Both the position numbers and the translations under genes were made by a program. Source: Gnetum montanum (lineage: Eukaryota; Streptophyta; Gnetopsida; Gnetales; Gnetaceae). From it: DNA of 64,000 nucleotides. Shown here in pieces: positions 34,305 through 43,899 of this stretch; position 1 is the first letter of the stretch, and the number at the start of each line of letters is the position of its first letter. The stretch spans positions 2,504,289 to 2,568,288 of the forward strand of contig MNCI01015499.1 of assembly GCA_015680685.1 (NCBI GenBank), given 5' to 3'. The notes under the pieces were generated by a model. It searched no databases. It had not been told where the DNA came from and saw only the letters and a program-made list of their open reading frames with translations.

Positions 34305-34330
34305 GGGCCCTCCTTCTAGCTCCAAAAAAT
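34305..34330 (-). promoter_or_regulatory. E3 primer binding site region
   Basis: Directly downstream of the 5' LTR on the - strand the sequence reads ATTTTTTGGAGCTAGAAGGA. A site starting TGGAGC is plausible, but I could not match it to a specific tRNA. The call rests on position. Confidence 0.4.
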
Positions 34331-36484
34331 TGTAGCGACCAAAAATGTTAGTGGCTTGAACATCGAGAGGTTGATGGATGTATAGCCTAACCCTAGATCC
34401 ATGTGTGGGCCGTGCTGGAGAGAAACAGAAATGAGGTGCCCTGAATGGTCTAGTTGATTAGACAGAGACTTAGCCAGTGTACGATAACTTTTTGTAAACG
34501 TTTTTTTTAAGGCAATGTATGCAAGTTGAAATGATAATCAACAAATGTAGAGTGATGAAAAATAATGAAAGATATGATAATAGCATACAAAAAATGAAAT
34601 GGTCTTGGGTGAGAAAATGCACCACCCCAAGATCAGGGATTTTATCTTTGTTTTGGTTGGAAGGTGTACAACTGATGTGCAACACTGAAGAGGCATAGCT
34701 TTCAACAGAGTAGTATGATCACAAGTCCCTGAATTACAATTGATAGCTTACCACCAAGAATCCTTTGTTCGCTAGTCTCTTTCTGAAGCCAATTGCTAGA
34801 AAGCCAAATGCCAAGAATGCCAATTGTGAAAAACCCAAAATGCCAACAGAAAGCCAACAATGCCAAAAGCCAATTCTCAAAGCCAACAAATGCCCAAAAG
34901 AGTTCTCCAAAAGCCAACCAAAAGCCAACCCCTTGAATGTTGTTCACCAAGGTATTTATAGGACCTGGAGTAAGAGAAAAATGTGGTTTGGATGCCACGT
35001 GTCCTAGGTCCCATAGAGTACGGACGTGACCATGTTGTGCTTTTGCGTAGTGCTGCTATGCTAGGACCATACTGCTAAAAGTGCATGTGCCAAAATCCAG
35101 AAAGCATGCCATGTTACTAGGGGGAAATGTTAACAATGAATGTGAAGTGGAGCTTGTGCTCCAGGACTATGTCTCCTCTACTCTTGTGAGCAAAGTCAAG
35201 CATAGAAACAACTTTGAGGATTAATCAGGAGGGTGCAATATGAAGCAAACTTGTTGTTGAAGAGATGCCAGGATGAGAATGATCATTTCCAATAAGTTCT
35301 AAAGCTAACTGAAGATGTCTTAATACTTTCAAGCAAGTGTTACACTTCTTACCCTGGCCAGTGTGTTGGTGTAGCGTAAATAGTTGCATGCTACGCTGTG
35401 CTATGCTGCATAGCGTAGCATAATGTAACCACCAGTTTAGAATGAAGTTTTTACTGAAAGCCAAAGATACCTGTCTAAGGCCTAGCCAGGCAAGTAATTT
35501 CAACCCTATCTCTCATGCTGAAAATTCTTCGGATGTACTAAGTTCATCCTTAGGACATTTTGTTGTTTTTCATCCTCGCTATGCTTTGCCACACTATATA
35601 GCATAGTGCAGCATAGTGGCCAATATGACATGCATCCTTGTTTGATCTGCAATGTTTTTTCAAGATACCTAAGAGCTAAGTAGGATAGGAAGTTTTGGAG
35701 ACTAAAGTGTTGCTGAGTGCAATTCTCTTGCTGGAACCACTTAGTAGAGGGACCTTCATGCATTTTGTCCTTGCTATGCTATGCTACGCAGCATAGCATA
35801 GCACAACATAGCACCCAATGTTGGTTGAATCCTAACTCATTGTGTAAACATTTTGTCATAGGATGTTTGTCATGTCCTGGTTTATCAGTAGAGCAAACCT
35901 ATTTAACAGTTGAAGTAGGGGCAAATGCTTTTACCCTGTTGGAGCTGTTTGAGTAGGAGTGTTGTTGAAGTACATTCCTACTATGCTGTGTTATGCTGTG
36001 TAGCATAGCACAACATAGCAATCAGATTGAGATGATTAGTTCACCACATTCTACTATGCCATATGACTCATGTTTTAGGGATGAAATAGGGCAAATGCTC
36101 CAGAGGACTGAATTGTTATCAATTTGCATCCTGGACATTTGATTGGTCTCCTCAAGACTTGCTACACCATGCAGCATAACGTAGTGTAGTAGGATTCTAC
36201 ATTAGAAAACTTGCTGAACTATTTAGCTCATTCTGGACACTTTTGGTAGCTCCTAGCATGGTCCTTAGGTAGATCGTCAGCCGGGTCAAATGTCAAGCTA
36301 GGCAGGCTAGAGAGTTTAGCAAGCCTATCAACCCTAGAGATAGAAAACTTGCTAGATTTTATGGTCTACCCCCAGTGCCTATGTTGTCCGGATGGTCCAT
36401 CATGATGCTGCACTTGTGGAAATCCTTACTCGAATTTGAAGACTCTGCTAAAGCATTAGGGTCCTAAAATTTTATGGTGTTTTA
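34331..36484 (-). repeat. E3 5' LTR
   Basis: 2154 bp, collinear with 17216-19348. TATA box at 34953-34960 (- strand). An AAAGCCAA cluster lies at about 34785-34925. Five hairpin-like blocks lie near 35404, 35602, 35788, 36000 and 36178. The block at 35772-35803 is a perfect inverted repeat with 14-bp arms (TGCTATGCTATGCT) and a 4-base loop. Confidence 0.92.
35772..35803. repeat. Perfect 14-bp-arm hairpin in E3 LTR
   Basis: Left arm 35772-35785, loop ACGC 35786-35789, right arm 35790-35803. It is the best preserved of five such blocks. The matching place in the other LTR (near 18650-18690) is degraded. Confidence 0.85.
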
Positions 36485-37459
36485 ACAGTGATGAGCCCAA
36501 TGTGGTCCATCACAAATGAAGCATCCAGATGAGAATTTCTTCCCTTGAGAGGCTCCATCTCCATTAGGTTTGAAGGACACCCCCTCCTTCTTCTTGTCTT
36601 TAGGACCTCAGTGTTACTTTTGTCCCTTCTTGCCCTTTTCCTGGGACTTCTTCTGCCCAAAATAGGATCTAGAATTACCCCTGTTATAGTCGACCAAGCC
36701 ATTCATAGTGGCTATGACCATTGATGAATCTTTCACGTTCTACCTTCTCAGATCTGCCTAAGCCCACAACTGCAACCCTGAAAGAAAGTTAAATAGCTTA
36801 TCCTAGTTAGACATATTCTTAATGTTTAATATCAAGGAACTAAATTCCTTCATGTAATCACACAAGGTAGTGGTGTGTCTCAAATTTCTTAAGGATTCCC
36901 ACACTACCCACGTGGTATTCAGAGGAAGGAACTAATCCTTCAACTCCTTTCTCAGTGCCTCCCATGTTGTGATTTGAGGGTGGCTGGCACTCACATCATT
37001 TTCTAGCCACATTCTCCACCAAGGCTTTGCATCTTCAATGAGATACAAGCTAGTTATTGTAACCCTCTGGTTCTCAGGAACACGAGCAGCATAAAAGTAT
37101 TGCTCCATGTTCTAAAGGAAGTTTTCCAATTCCTTCACATTTTAACTTCCTCCAAATTATTTTGGTTCCAGCACTTTCAGTTTGGAGTTGTCTGAGTTCC
37201 CACCCCCATGTGAAGATCCTACAATGATCTTCTTAAGAAATGCGATGTCATCCTCAAGGGATGAGAGATGAACCTTTAAGCCCTCGATTTGATCCACATG
37301 AGATTCAAGTTTTCTCTGTACCACATCATTACTTTGTTGCAAATCATTAATTTCCCTATGGTGTAGCACCACTTGGTCTACAAGGGATCAAGCATTAGGA
37401 GTTGGGGCTCTAATCAATGCTTCCAAGATAGCCATGTGCTCAACAAGATCCTCCATCAT
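36485..37459 (-). pseudogene. gag: E2 gag, first part, cut at its zinc knuckle
   Basis: ATG at 37459 lies 10 bases after the primer site. The frame reads EDLVEHMAILEAL, an open helical, coiled-coil-like part 37372-37157 (HREINDLQQSNDVVQRKLES), then the Retrotrans_gag region (MEQYFYAARVPENQRVTITS, PWWRMWLENDV, LRHTTTLCDYMKEFSSL). After a Lys-rich linker it ends in CFICDGPHWAHHC, the zinc knuckle (C-x2-C-x3-H-x4-C). The last Cys codon overlaps the ACAGT target duplication, so Element 3 split the knuckle. Gag resumes at 17215. Confidence 0.87.
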
Positions 37460-37468
37460 GATAGCCTT

Positions 37469-37480
37469 GCTCTAATACCA
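37469..37480 (-). promoter_or_regulatory. E2 primer binding site, tRNA-Met type
   Basis: On the - strand it reads TGGTATTAGAGC, the common initiator tRNA-Met site TGGTATCAGAGC with one C-to-T change, two bases after the LTR. Confidence 0.85.
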
Positions 37481-37482
37481 AC

Positions 37483-38158
37483 TATCACTGGGTGAATCAC
37501 AATGAAAATTTTTTCACCAGGTGATAGTCCTAAGTGCCCGACTTAGCCAGCTACTCATAATGATACATAGAGATGCTTAAGCACAGGAGGAACACACTTA
37601 TAGGAAAACTACCAACCTTTACTCACAAAGGAATATATTACATGTATAGGAGATTGCCCCAATGTGAGCAGCAGCTCTTGTATTTATAGGCATAGGCGTA
37701 CCTAGCCTGGCCAATATGCTTCTATAACTGGTGGTACGAATCCGTTACTTGCATATCCAACATGGAGTATGCATGTAACCCATTGCCGGTTCTATCTTCC
37801 ATCTACTTCATCCAAATTGGTGATAGTAGATGTGCATGCACTACATCTGGAGGAATCTAGTTGTAGGCCCCTTGCATGCATCACACTTGGCTTTGTGTAG
37901 TGGTAACAAATGCTCATGCGCTACATCTGGAAAAATCTAGCTGTAGCCCCCTCACATGCATCCCACCTGGCTTCATCTATTTTGGTAACTTCAGTTACCC
38001 AATGCACTTGCTACACATGCCACCCAAGAGTGCACACATGTGCTTTACATTCATCTACAGCTAATAGATTTCTTTCCACACCTAGGGCATGGACCAATTA
38101 TAGCTTGCAGTAGCCTGCACGCGAGCCTAGGACTATGGTAGCTTAAGAGATCATGATA
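37483..38158 (-). repeat. E2 5' LTR
   Basis: 676 bp, partner of 13058-13733. The terminal TG and CA have become TA and TA by transitions. TATTTATA at about 37680-37687 is the - strand TATA box. Confidence 0.92.
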
Positions 38159-38163
38159 GATAA

Positions 38164-41023
38164 CACCAAGACAAAAATGCTAGTAGGAAGGAGAATCATC
38201 TCAACCAATGGAGAAATGGCCAAAAGTTGGAAGGGGCCAACAAGAACAAGCCTAAGAACTACTAGAGTCAATCCGTGCAATAGGACCTCTTCTTGAGGAG
38301 CTTGAAGTGGAATTTGTTCAACAAATTTCACAAGAAGAAGTGCCAATAGAGCAATCATAATAAGGAGAAGCACCAGGACCCATTCCAAGGCTTGAATTCA
38401 CTTTAAGTTAAAATTTCCTCGACATCATCAAGTCCTGAGAGATTCAACGCTCAGTTCTCTAAGAAATAAAGTTTAAGCCATTTCTAGAGAAAGCTCTAGC
38501 AGGAGTCAAAACAAAATTGCAAACCTCTCCCATGTGGCCAATCTTCACATCTAGTGGGGAATGGTATGTGAGAGAGAAATATATCTTTTAGAACAATAGA
38601 AGGCCACGGTCAACAATAAAAATCAAGGATATTTAGGTGTCCTACTCGGCCAAGGCTATCATGCAAGCACTGGGGTTGCTTACTATTACGACATAGTTGG
38701 CAAAGCTATCAACACAAGGTGATCTTAAGGCCAAAAAGAAGTGGACTCAGTGGTGTTACAGGGTTGACCATAAGAAGTATGATGTGCTCATACTAGTGGA
38801 GTGCATCTACTTCAAAATTGTAGCTTATCATCTCAATTCAATGGTAAGGCCCAACAGAGTGACTATCTTTTTAGCTTGAGCATGTGCCACTTTGAGTGAG
38901 AGATTTCCTGTAAACCTTCCACAACTAATATATTTGGAGATTGAAAAGTTTTTTAAGGAAAACAAACATGGAAGGAAATTCTTGTTCTTTTTGTGCCTCA
39001 TCTAGAAACTCTATAGAAGGATAGGAATAATCCACTACACCAATGACACAATTAGGCATGTTCCTTTGGTTTCCTGGTCTAAAATAATGAAAGAAAAGAC
39101 ACCTACCACAACTAAAGAAGAGGATTATCTGCTACATCTACCACCTACTCAAGAAATAATGTTGGAGGCCCATGCAAACATTGAGTTCTTGCATGAAATC
39201 TAAGAGCAGCTCTTGTATGAGCAAGAGCAATGTGTAGGGAGAAGTAGTGTAGACCCATCTATGTATCAACTAGCAATGAGTCACCTTAATGAGGTGGCTC
39301 AAATAATCAACTAGATGGAAAGGGGTGTACCAATATACTTTGTCCAATGAACATAGTTGCTTGTGAGGTCTGATCCAAATGCTCAAGAGGTGACAATGTC
39401 ATTATCACAACACCATTTATTCTCAGAAATATTTGAGAATGCTGTCTCCTTCTCAGTGTGTTTGGAAGAAGGTGAAGGAGCCACTATACTGGTGATGTAG
39501 CACCAAGGGTAAGAGACTATGGTTGAAGTAGTTGTTGACCTCATCATTGAAGCATTTAATGCACCTATGACATCTGTACCAAATGTATCTGCACTTTGAG
39601 ATGTGAAAATGTCCATAGGCATGGTTAGCGAAAAATTGAATTAAGTCCATATTGAAGAATTGCTAGATTAACTGGTGGGGATTAGGCAACCAATTTTAGA
39701 TATTTTTGATTTTTCAGATAACATCACCGCAACCTAGTCGAAGCTGTTGGAAGCAAGGGGTAAATGTATCATCTTGGAGGGGCAACTTAAAATAGATTAA
39801 GCACAAAATCAATGCTTGGCCATGGAGGTTGCCAAATTACTTGCTCATCTTGCAAATCCTACACTCCTAAGCTCAATAATAACCAAAGAAGAAGATTTCC
39901 AATAGCTTCAAGAATAACTCTAGAAGGCAGAGGAGGAAGCAGTGATGGCCATTTTCAACCAATCCATAATAGAGGTGAAGACATATTTAGTTGAAAAGGA
40001 CTTGGCTTAGATGTGCACTAGGAGAACGAAGCACTGATTGTAGAAAATCATCACCTGTGCAATGTTGATGCCCGAAAAGAAGAAATGAAAGAATTCATTC
40101 ATCAATAGCAAGAGTAGATACCTAGGGTGAATATTGAATTAAGAAAATTAACCATATAAAATTGGAGTTTGTTGATGGAAGAAGTTCATTCTTTATGCCA
40201 AAAATCTACTATTGAGATTGTTTCCTAGAAAAATGAAGCTTTGAAGTTTGAAAAAGTTAAAAGTCACTATAGAGACAAAGTTGGCTTGTAAAAGGAAGTA
40301 AATGAGAAACACATCCAGATGGAAAAGGAAAAAATAAATGAAGCTCTCCAACAACTTCAACAAGGAAAAGAAGTTTGGTAGCCCATCATTGATGGGATTG
40401 ATGCCTACAACAAAGCAAAGATCCAACTAAGGGAGTTGCAAATAGAAGAGATGATAGAATACATGGAGTTGGCCAATCTCTGCTATGTGAACCTAGTAAT
40501 GTTGATTGTTGGATGATTGTAATTAGAGTTAGAAAAACAAGTGGCTAGCTCATATTTTCTATACGAGGTAGAGTTCAAACACCATAAAGACACCAAGCAT
40601 AAGCTTGAGATTGCAAGTGCTGAGCTTGAAGTTCTCAGAGAATGATTCATGGACCAACGATTAATTGCTAAGAACTTAGCTAAAAGAATGAATGATTACT
40701 AGGAGCTAGAAGATGTAGTCAGAGCATTTGACATTGAATGCAAACAATTCACTTCTTGGTTTATCAATGCAAAGGAGCTCTTTTGAGAAATTCCATGTCC
40801 CTAGGATGTGCCCATTCTAACCCACATTGGCAAAGCTATGTGGATAGTGCACAATCCTAGAAGTAAGGAGGAGAAAATAAAAGCATTGCTGGATGTTTTC
40901 TACCTCTCACCAGAAGTTATAGTAGTAGTAGGATAGCCATAGCCACCTCAACTACCGCATGTGCATGAAGCTGATGAAGATCCCTCAGAACCTTAGGAGC
41001 CACCAGTACTTGGGACTGTTTGA
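38164..41023 (+). pseudogene. E1 third ORF (ORF3), unknown function
   Basis: A frame of about 950 codons with many stops lies between Element 2 and the 3' LTR. Readable blocks: ELEVEFVQQISQEEVP near 38300; KPFLEKALAGVKTKLQTSPM near 38490; STIKIKDI; KKWTQWCYRVDHKKYDVLIL near 38730; ACATLSERFPVNLPQLIYLE near 38880; KLYRRIGIIHYTNDTIRHVP near 39010. A long charged part, probably coiled coil, follows near 40070-40680 (KINEALQQLQQGKEVW). It ends with LGTV at TGA 41023. The same blocks occur at 43900-45440 (+), 46255-47790 (-) and 54714-57221 (-), so it belongs to the family. It matches no gag, pol or envelope protein I know. Other Athila/Tat elements also carry extra ORFs in this place. Confidence 0.75.
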
Positions 41024-41239
41024 TCTTCTCCATGAAACTTCATGCCATCAAGGAACGTGCTATCCAATTTTGAAGAATCATGTCATGGTGTTCAATTTTG
41101 TGTCATGAACACCATCATTTTTGTAATGTGTTGATCCGTACACTCAGGCACTCCATTTTTGTCAAGTCATTTTGTTTTGTTTGTGAAAGGTCAATCAATA
41201 ATTCCATACCTTTTCAATTTTGTAAAAGAACTTGAGGAT

Positions 41240-41264
41240 GAGTTTTCATTTAGTCATGAGGATA
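41240..41264 (+). promoter_or_regulatory. E1 pre-LTR region (likely polypurine tract)
   Basis: ACTTGAGGATGAGTTTTC lies near 41230-41248, before the 3' LTR. The same string (AACTTGAGGATGAGTTTCC, - strand) precedes the 3' LTR of Element 5 at about 54542-54560. This conservation marks it as a functional element site, most likely for plus-strand priming. Confidence 0.5.
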
Positions 41265-42177
41265 TGATGAGTCACATTTCTTGGCTATGTCAACAAGGCC
41301 TCATCAATGCAGCCTCATCAACGAGTCCCCATTAATGCATTGTATCATGCATTGAAGAGGCCTCGTCGACGTAGTGCCCACTTTTTGCCTATAAATACAT
41401 GCCTACTAGTTGCATTTATGGAAACAAGATTTTTGTAGTAGTGAAGCTCTTATAGTTTGTTCATTTCAGAGTTAGAATATTTCTTTTGATTGCCTACAAC
41501 AAGAGTCATTGAGTGTATAGATCTTTATTCAAGCATTGTTGTACCTGAGCACAATAATGTGTGTGACAATAAAGACAAGTTGTCTGATAAACCTTGTAGC
41601 ACTTTGGACAGATTAAATATTTCATTTATGCATTCAATATTTTTAATTAATTAATTCATTAAATTTTTTCCAATAACTAAGCTAATGAAGTAATTGAGCA
41701 AGATAAGCTAGATAGATTAAACACATAAGTATGATTGCATCGAGCATAACATACATTTACTTGGTAATCCTAGTAGTGTTAGAGGTTAGTGCACCTAGTG
41801 GCGTAGTGCTTGGTAACCCAATAGTGGATGCATGGGTTTAGGATGTTTATAGAAAGTGGGATTAGCTACTTATGTTAGGCCTAGCTGGAGATCAGTAGGT
41901 TAGTTACATTAGATTAACCATTAAATTACCTTGTCTTTCTCTCTATTTATGCACTAGGATTATAAAACATAAAACTATAAAAACCATATCCCTCAATTAC
42001 ACTTAACCATACTATGGGCTTCACAAGTGTAATTGGGAAGAAAATGAATGAATTTAGGGCAAGGTTTACTACCTAGAAAACTAGTGCACCAAAAACTATA
42101 AAGTCCACAAAAGTCAATTGGATCATGAATGCTTGTGATTCGTATGGTTGGGCATAGGGGTACCTTGCTGCTCATCA
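41265..42177 (+). repeat. E1 3' LTR
   Basis: TGATGAGTCA to CTCATCA, about 913 bp. TATAAATA at 41390-41397. Followed directly by the AAAGG duplication at 42178-42182. Confidence 0.9.
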
Positions 42178-42464
42178 AAAGGTTAATTAAACCTTATTCA
42201 AATTCTAAGATATCTTAAGCTCATTAATTTAAAATTGTTAAACTCATTTCAAACCTTTCTTAAGTAAGAACTTTTAAACTTTAGCCAAAATAAGAAAATA
42301 AATCTTTAAGTGTTCCATCATCTTTAATGGAATCTAAGACTTTACATATTGGACAAAAGTTATGAAGATTCTCATTGAAATCAAAGCATGTTAAGATGTT
42401 ACAATCCAAGAATACTAAAAGTATCAAAATACAAGCACCTTAAATAAAGATACAAAAAAGAATT

Positions 42465-42892
42465 GAAGGAAAATAAAGGGAAGTATGGTTCAATAAGAAT
42501 GATTATATGTACTTTAATTTCAAATTCAATAGGATAAAGAATAATTAATAAACCTAAAGTCAACGATGCATCAAATCTACTTTAACAAAAGTACAAAGAA
42601 ATAATTGGAAACATAAAAATCAAACTAAGATATAGATAAGACTTTAAAGATCTTGTAAGTTTCAAAGGAGGTTCAGTTGAAGAAAAATAAAGGAAAGTAT
42701 GCTTTGATAAGGATGATTATATGCACTTCAATTTTAGAGTAGGACCAAGAATTATTAATAAGGCTAAAGCCAATGAAGTATTGGTTCTACTTTAGCAAAA
42801 GTACAAAGAAACAATTGGAAACATGAAAATCAAACAATGAAGATATAGACAAGACTTTGAAGATCTCACAATTTTTAAAGGTGAGCCAATTG
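42465..42892 (+). repeat. Diverged 214-bp tandem duplication in copia gag
   Basis: Unit 42465-42678 and unit 42679-42892 align throughout (AAATAAAGG, then ATGATTATATG, then CAAAAGTACAAAGAAA, then AAGACTTT.AAGATCT). They differ at many positions, so the duplication is old. Both copies cover the UBN2-like region. Confidence 0.8.
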
Positions 42893-42991
42893 AAAACATT
42901 TTCTCAAGAATGTATTCATGCATAAAGAATATTAATGAGTATGGATGTAGATATAGTTACAATAGAACCTTGACAAAGTCATTTAAGTCTN

Positions 42992-43123
42992 GTTACAAGA
43001 TCTTTAAAGTCTTATCTATATCTTAGTTTGATTTTTATGTTTCCAATTATTTCTTTGTACTTTTGTTAAAGTAGATTTGATGCATCGTTGACTTTAGGTT
43101 TATTAATTATTCTTTATCCTATT
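42992..43123. repeat. 131-bp inverted copy bracketed by N bases
   Basis: 42993-43123 is the exact reverse complement of 42528-42658, without a mismatch. Single N characters stand at 42991 and 43124. Exact identity in a region where everything else is diverged, plus an N at each edge, points to a gap-filling or scaffolding error and not to biology. Confidence 0.9.
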
Positions 43124-43561
43124 NCACAAGAATCTTAAGAACAAGCATATTTTGTAAAGAACTCAAGAAAGAGAGAGAGAGATTTTGTAGAAGTAAAGTA
43201 AGATATCAAAATTTTAGAGATAAAAAGTCTCAAGATTCAAACTCCAAACTTGCTTATTTAAGAAAAAGATAATTTCAAAGATGATTAATATCAAATATAA
43301 GAAACACACAACTTTACAACAAGTAATCAATATGAAGCTTCATCATCAAATATTTCATGGTACGAACATTTCAAGAAGAAAGATCATTATAAAGATACAC
43401 GTTGGTGGAAGGTTTTATTTCTATCCCTCACCTTCAATGATGTACCAAAATCAAATGTAAACTTATCAAAATTTTTCAAATCATCAAGAAAAGCAAGATC
43501 AAGCTAAAAAAGAATAATCAAACTTCAACTTTGCTACATATCAAATTGTAAAGGAAGTCAT

Positions 43562-43895
43562 ATCTCACATATGGATCATTGATAGTGGATGTAATTATAT
43601 GACCTCTTTCATGGAAAAATTCAACACAGACAAGCCAAATGATACTATTAGAAGCATTAATGTAGGAAATGAAGGTAGTGTGAAGAGTAAAAAAATTGAT
43701 AATGTGTTGCTTAGTCTCTTAAATGGCCATTTAATTAATGTCAATGATGTCTTCTATATTATTCAATTTTTAAAATCATTATCATTAGTTGGAAAAATGA
43801 TAAATAGAGAAAATCCAATCATATTTCATGATGATTTTGGCAAAATTTTAAATGGAAATATCGATATTTTGAAATTAAAGAATTTAAATAATTAA
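43562..43895 (+). pseudogene. Copia aspartic protease, open frame
   Basis: WIIDSGCNYMTSF carries the intact D-S-G active site of copia-type (RVP_2) proteases. INVGNEGSVKSKKIDNVLLS, then LNGHLINVNDVFYIIQFLKS and LSLVGKMI are the flap and C-terminal blocks. It is open over 98 codons from 43599, the longest clean piece of this element. GAG-pre-integrase and integrase should follow but are absent. Confidence 0.85.
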
Positions 43896-43899
43896 AGTT

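Larger units (their letters stand above)
17216..36484 (-). mobile_element. Element 3 (E3): Tat-type Ty3/gypsy with two RNase H domains and an antisense gene
   Basis: LTRs of 2133 bp (17216-19348) and 2154 bp (34331-36484), starting TGTAGCGA and ending with CA (TA in the right copy), are flanked by a perfect ACAGT duplication (17211-17215, 36485-36489). Coding on the - strand runs gag (from 33872), protease (about 30540), then, after about 6 kb, RT with RNase H (24578-23052), a second RNase H (23036-22536), integrase (to 21110), a minisatellite, a 3' untranslated region and the LTR. A second, archaeal-type RNase H after the first is known from the Tat lineage (Retand/Ogre relatives). The 6-kb gap contains a spliced gene on the + strand. 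The insertion hit the zinc knuckle of Element 2. Confidence 0.92.
13058..38158 (-). mobile_element. Element 2 (E2): chromodomain Ty3/gypsy (chromovirus), interrupted
   Basis: Two 676-bp LTRs (13058-13733, 37483-38158) are flanked by GATAG (13053-13057) and GATAA (38159-38163), a 5-bp target duplication with one transition. Coding is on the - strand: primer site at 37469-37480, gag from 37459, then, across the Element 3 insertion, protease, RT, RNase H, integrase and a C-terminal chromodomain, then a purine-rich tract and the 3' LTR. Without Element 3 it is about 5.8 kb, a normal chromovirus size. Chromodomains are known to guide such elements to heterochromatin. It lies inside the E1 spacer just upstream of ORF3. 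Confidence 0.92.
3974..42177 (+). mobile_element. Element 1 (E1): Athila/Tat-like Ty3/gypsy retrotransposon, interrupted
   Basis: The element is bounded by two LTRs (3974-4864 and 41265-42177). Both begin TGATGAG, both end in TCA, and they are flanked by a perfect 5-bp duplication AAAGG at 3969-3973 and 42178-42182. Order on the + strand is LTR, tRNA-Asp-type primer site, gag, protease, RT, RNase H, integrase, long spacer, third ORF, LTR. Protease before RT and integrase last is the Ty3/gypsy order. The gag style and primer site point to the Athila/Tat branch without a chromodomain. Element 2 occupies 13058-38158, so the original length was about 13.1 kb. Every ORF carries many stops. The LTRs differ at many sites and by indels, more than those of the inner elements by eye, as expected for the older host copy. 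Confidence 0.9.
42178..43897 (+). mobile_element. Ty1/copia element, right part (leader, gag, protease)
   Basis: Resumes after the E1 target duplication. The gag start motif is decayed but clear (FNG, TYWTKVMKILIEIK near 42330-42395). The UBN2-like region (DFEDLTIFKGEPIENIFSRM and KNINEYG, ending near 42945) follows, then a degenerate zinc-knuckle trace near 43540, then the protease. Integrase and RT are missing: homology stops near 43897, where an ORF3 fragment of the E1 family begins. Contains a 214-bp tandem duplication and an N-bracketed inverted segment, listed separately. Confidence 0.75.

Noticed and set aside
38143-38388. Very hydrophobic 81-residue minus-strand frame (could suggest an envelope or membrane protein)
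   Set aside because: It is the antisense shadow of the Glu/Gln-rich start of ORF3 and overlaps the end of the E2 LTR. No signal or context supports it.
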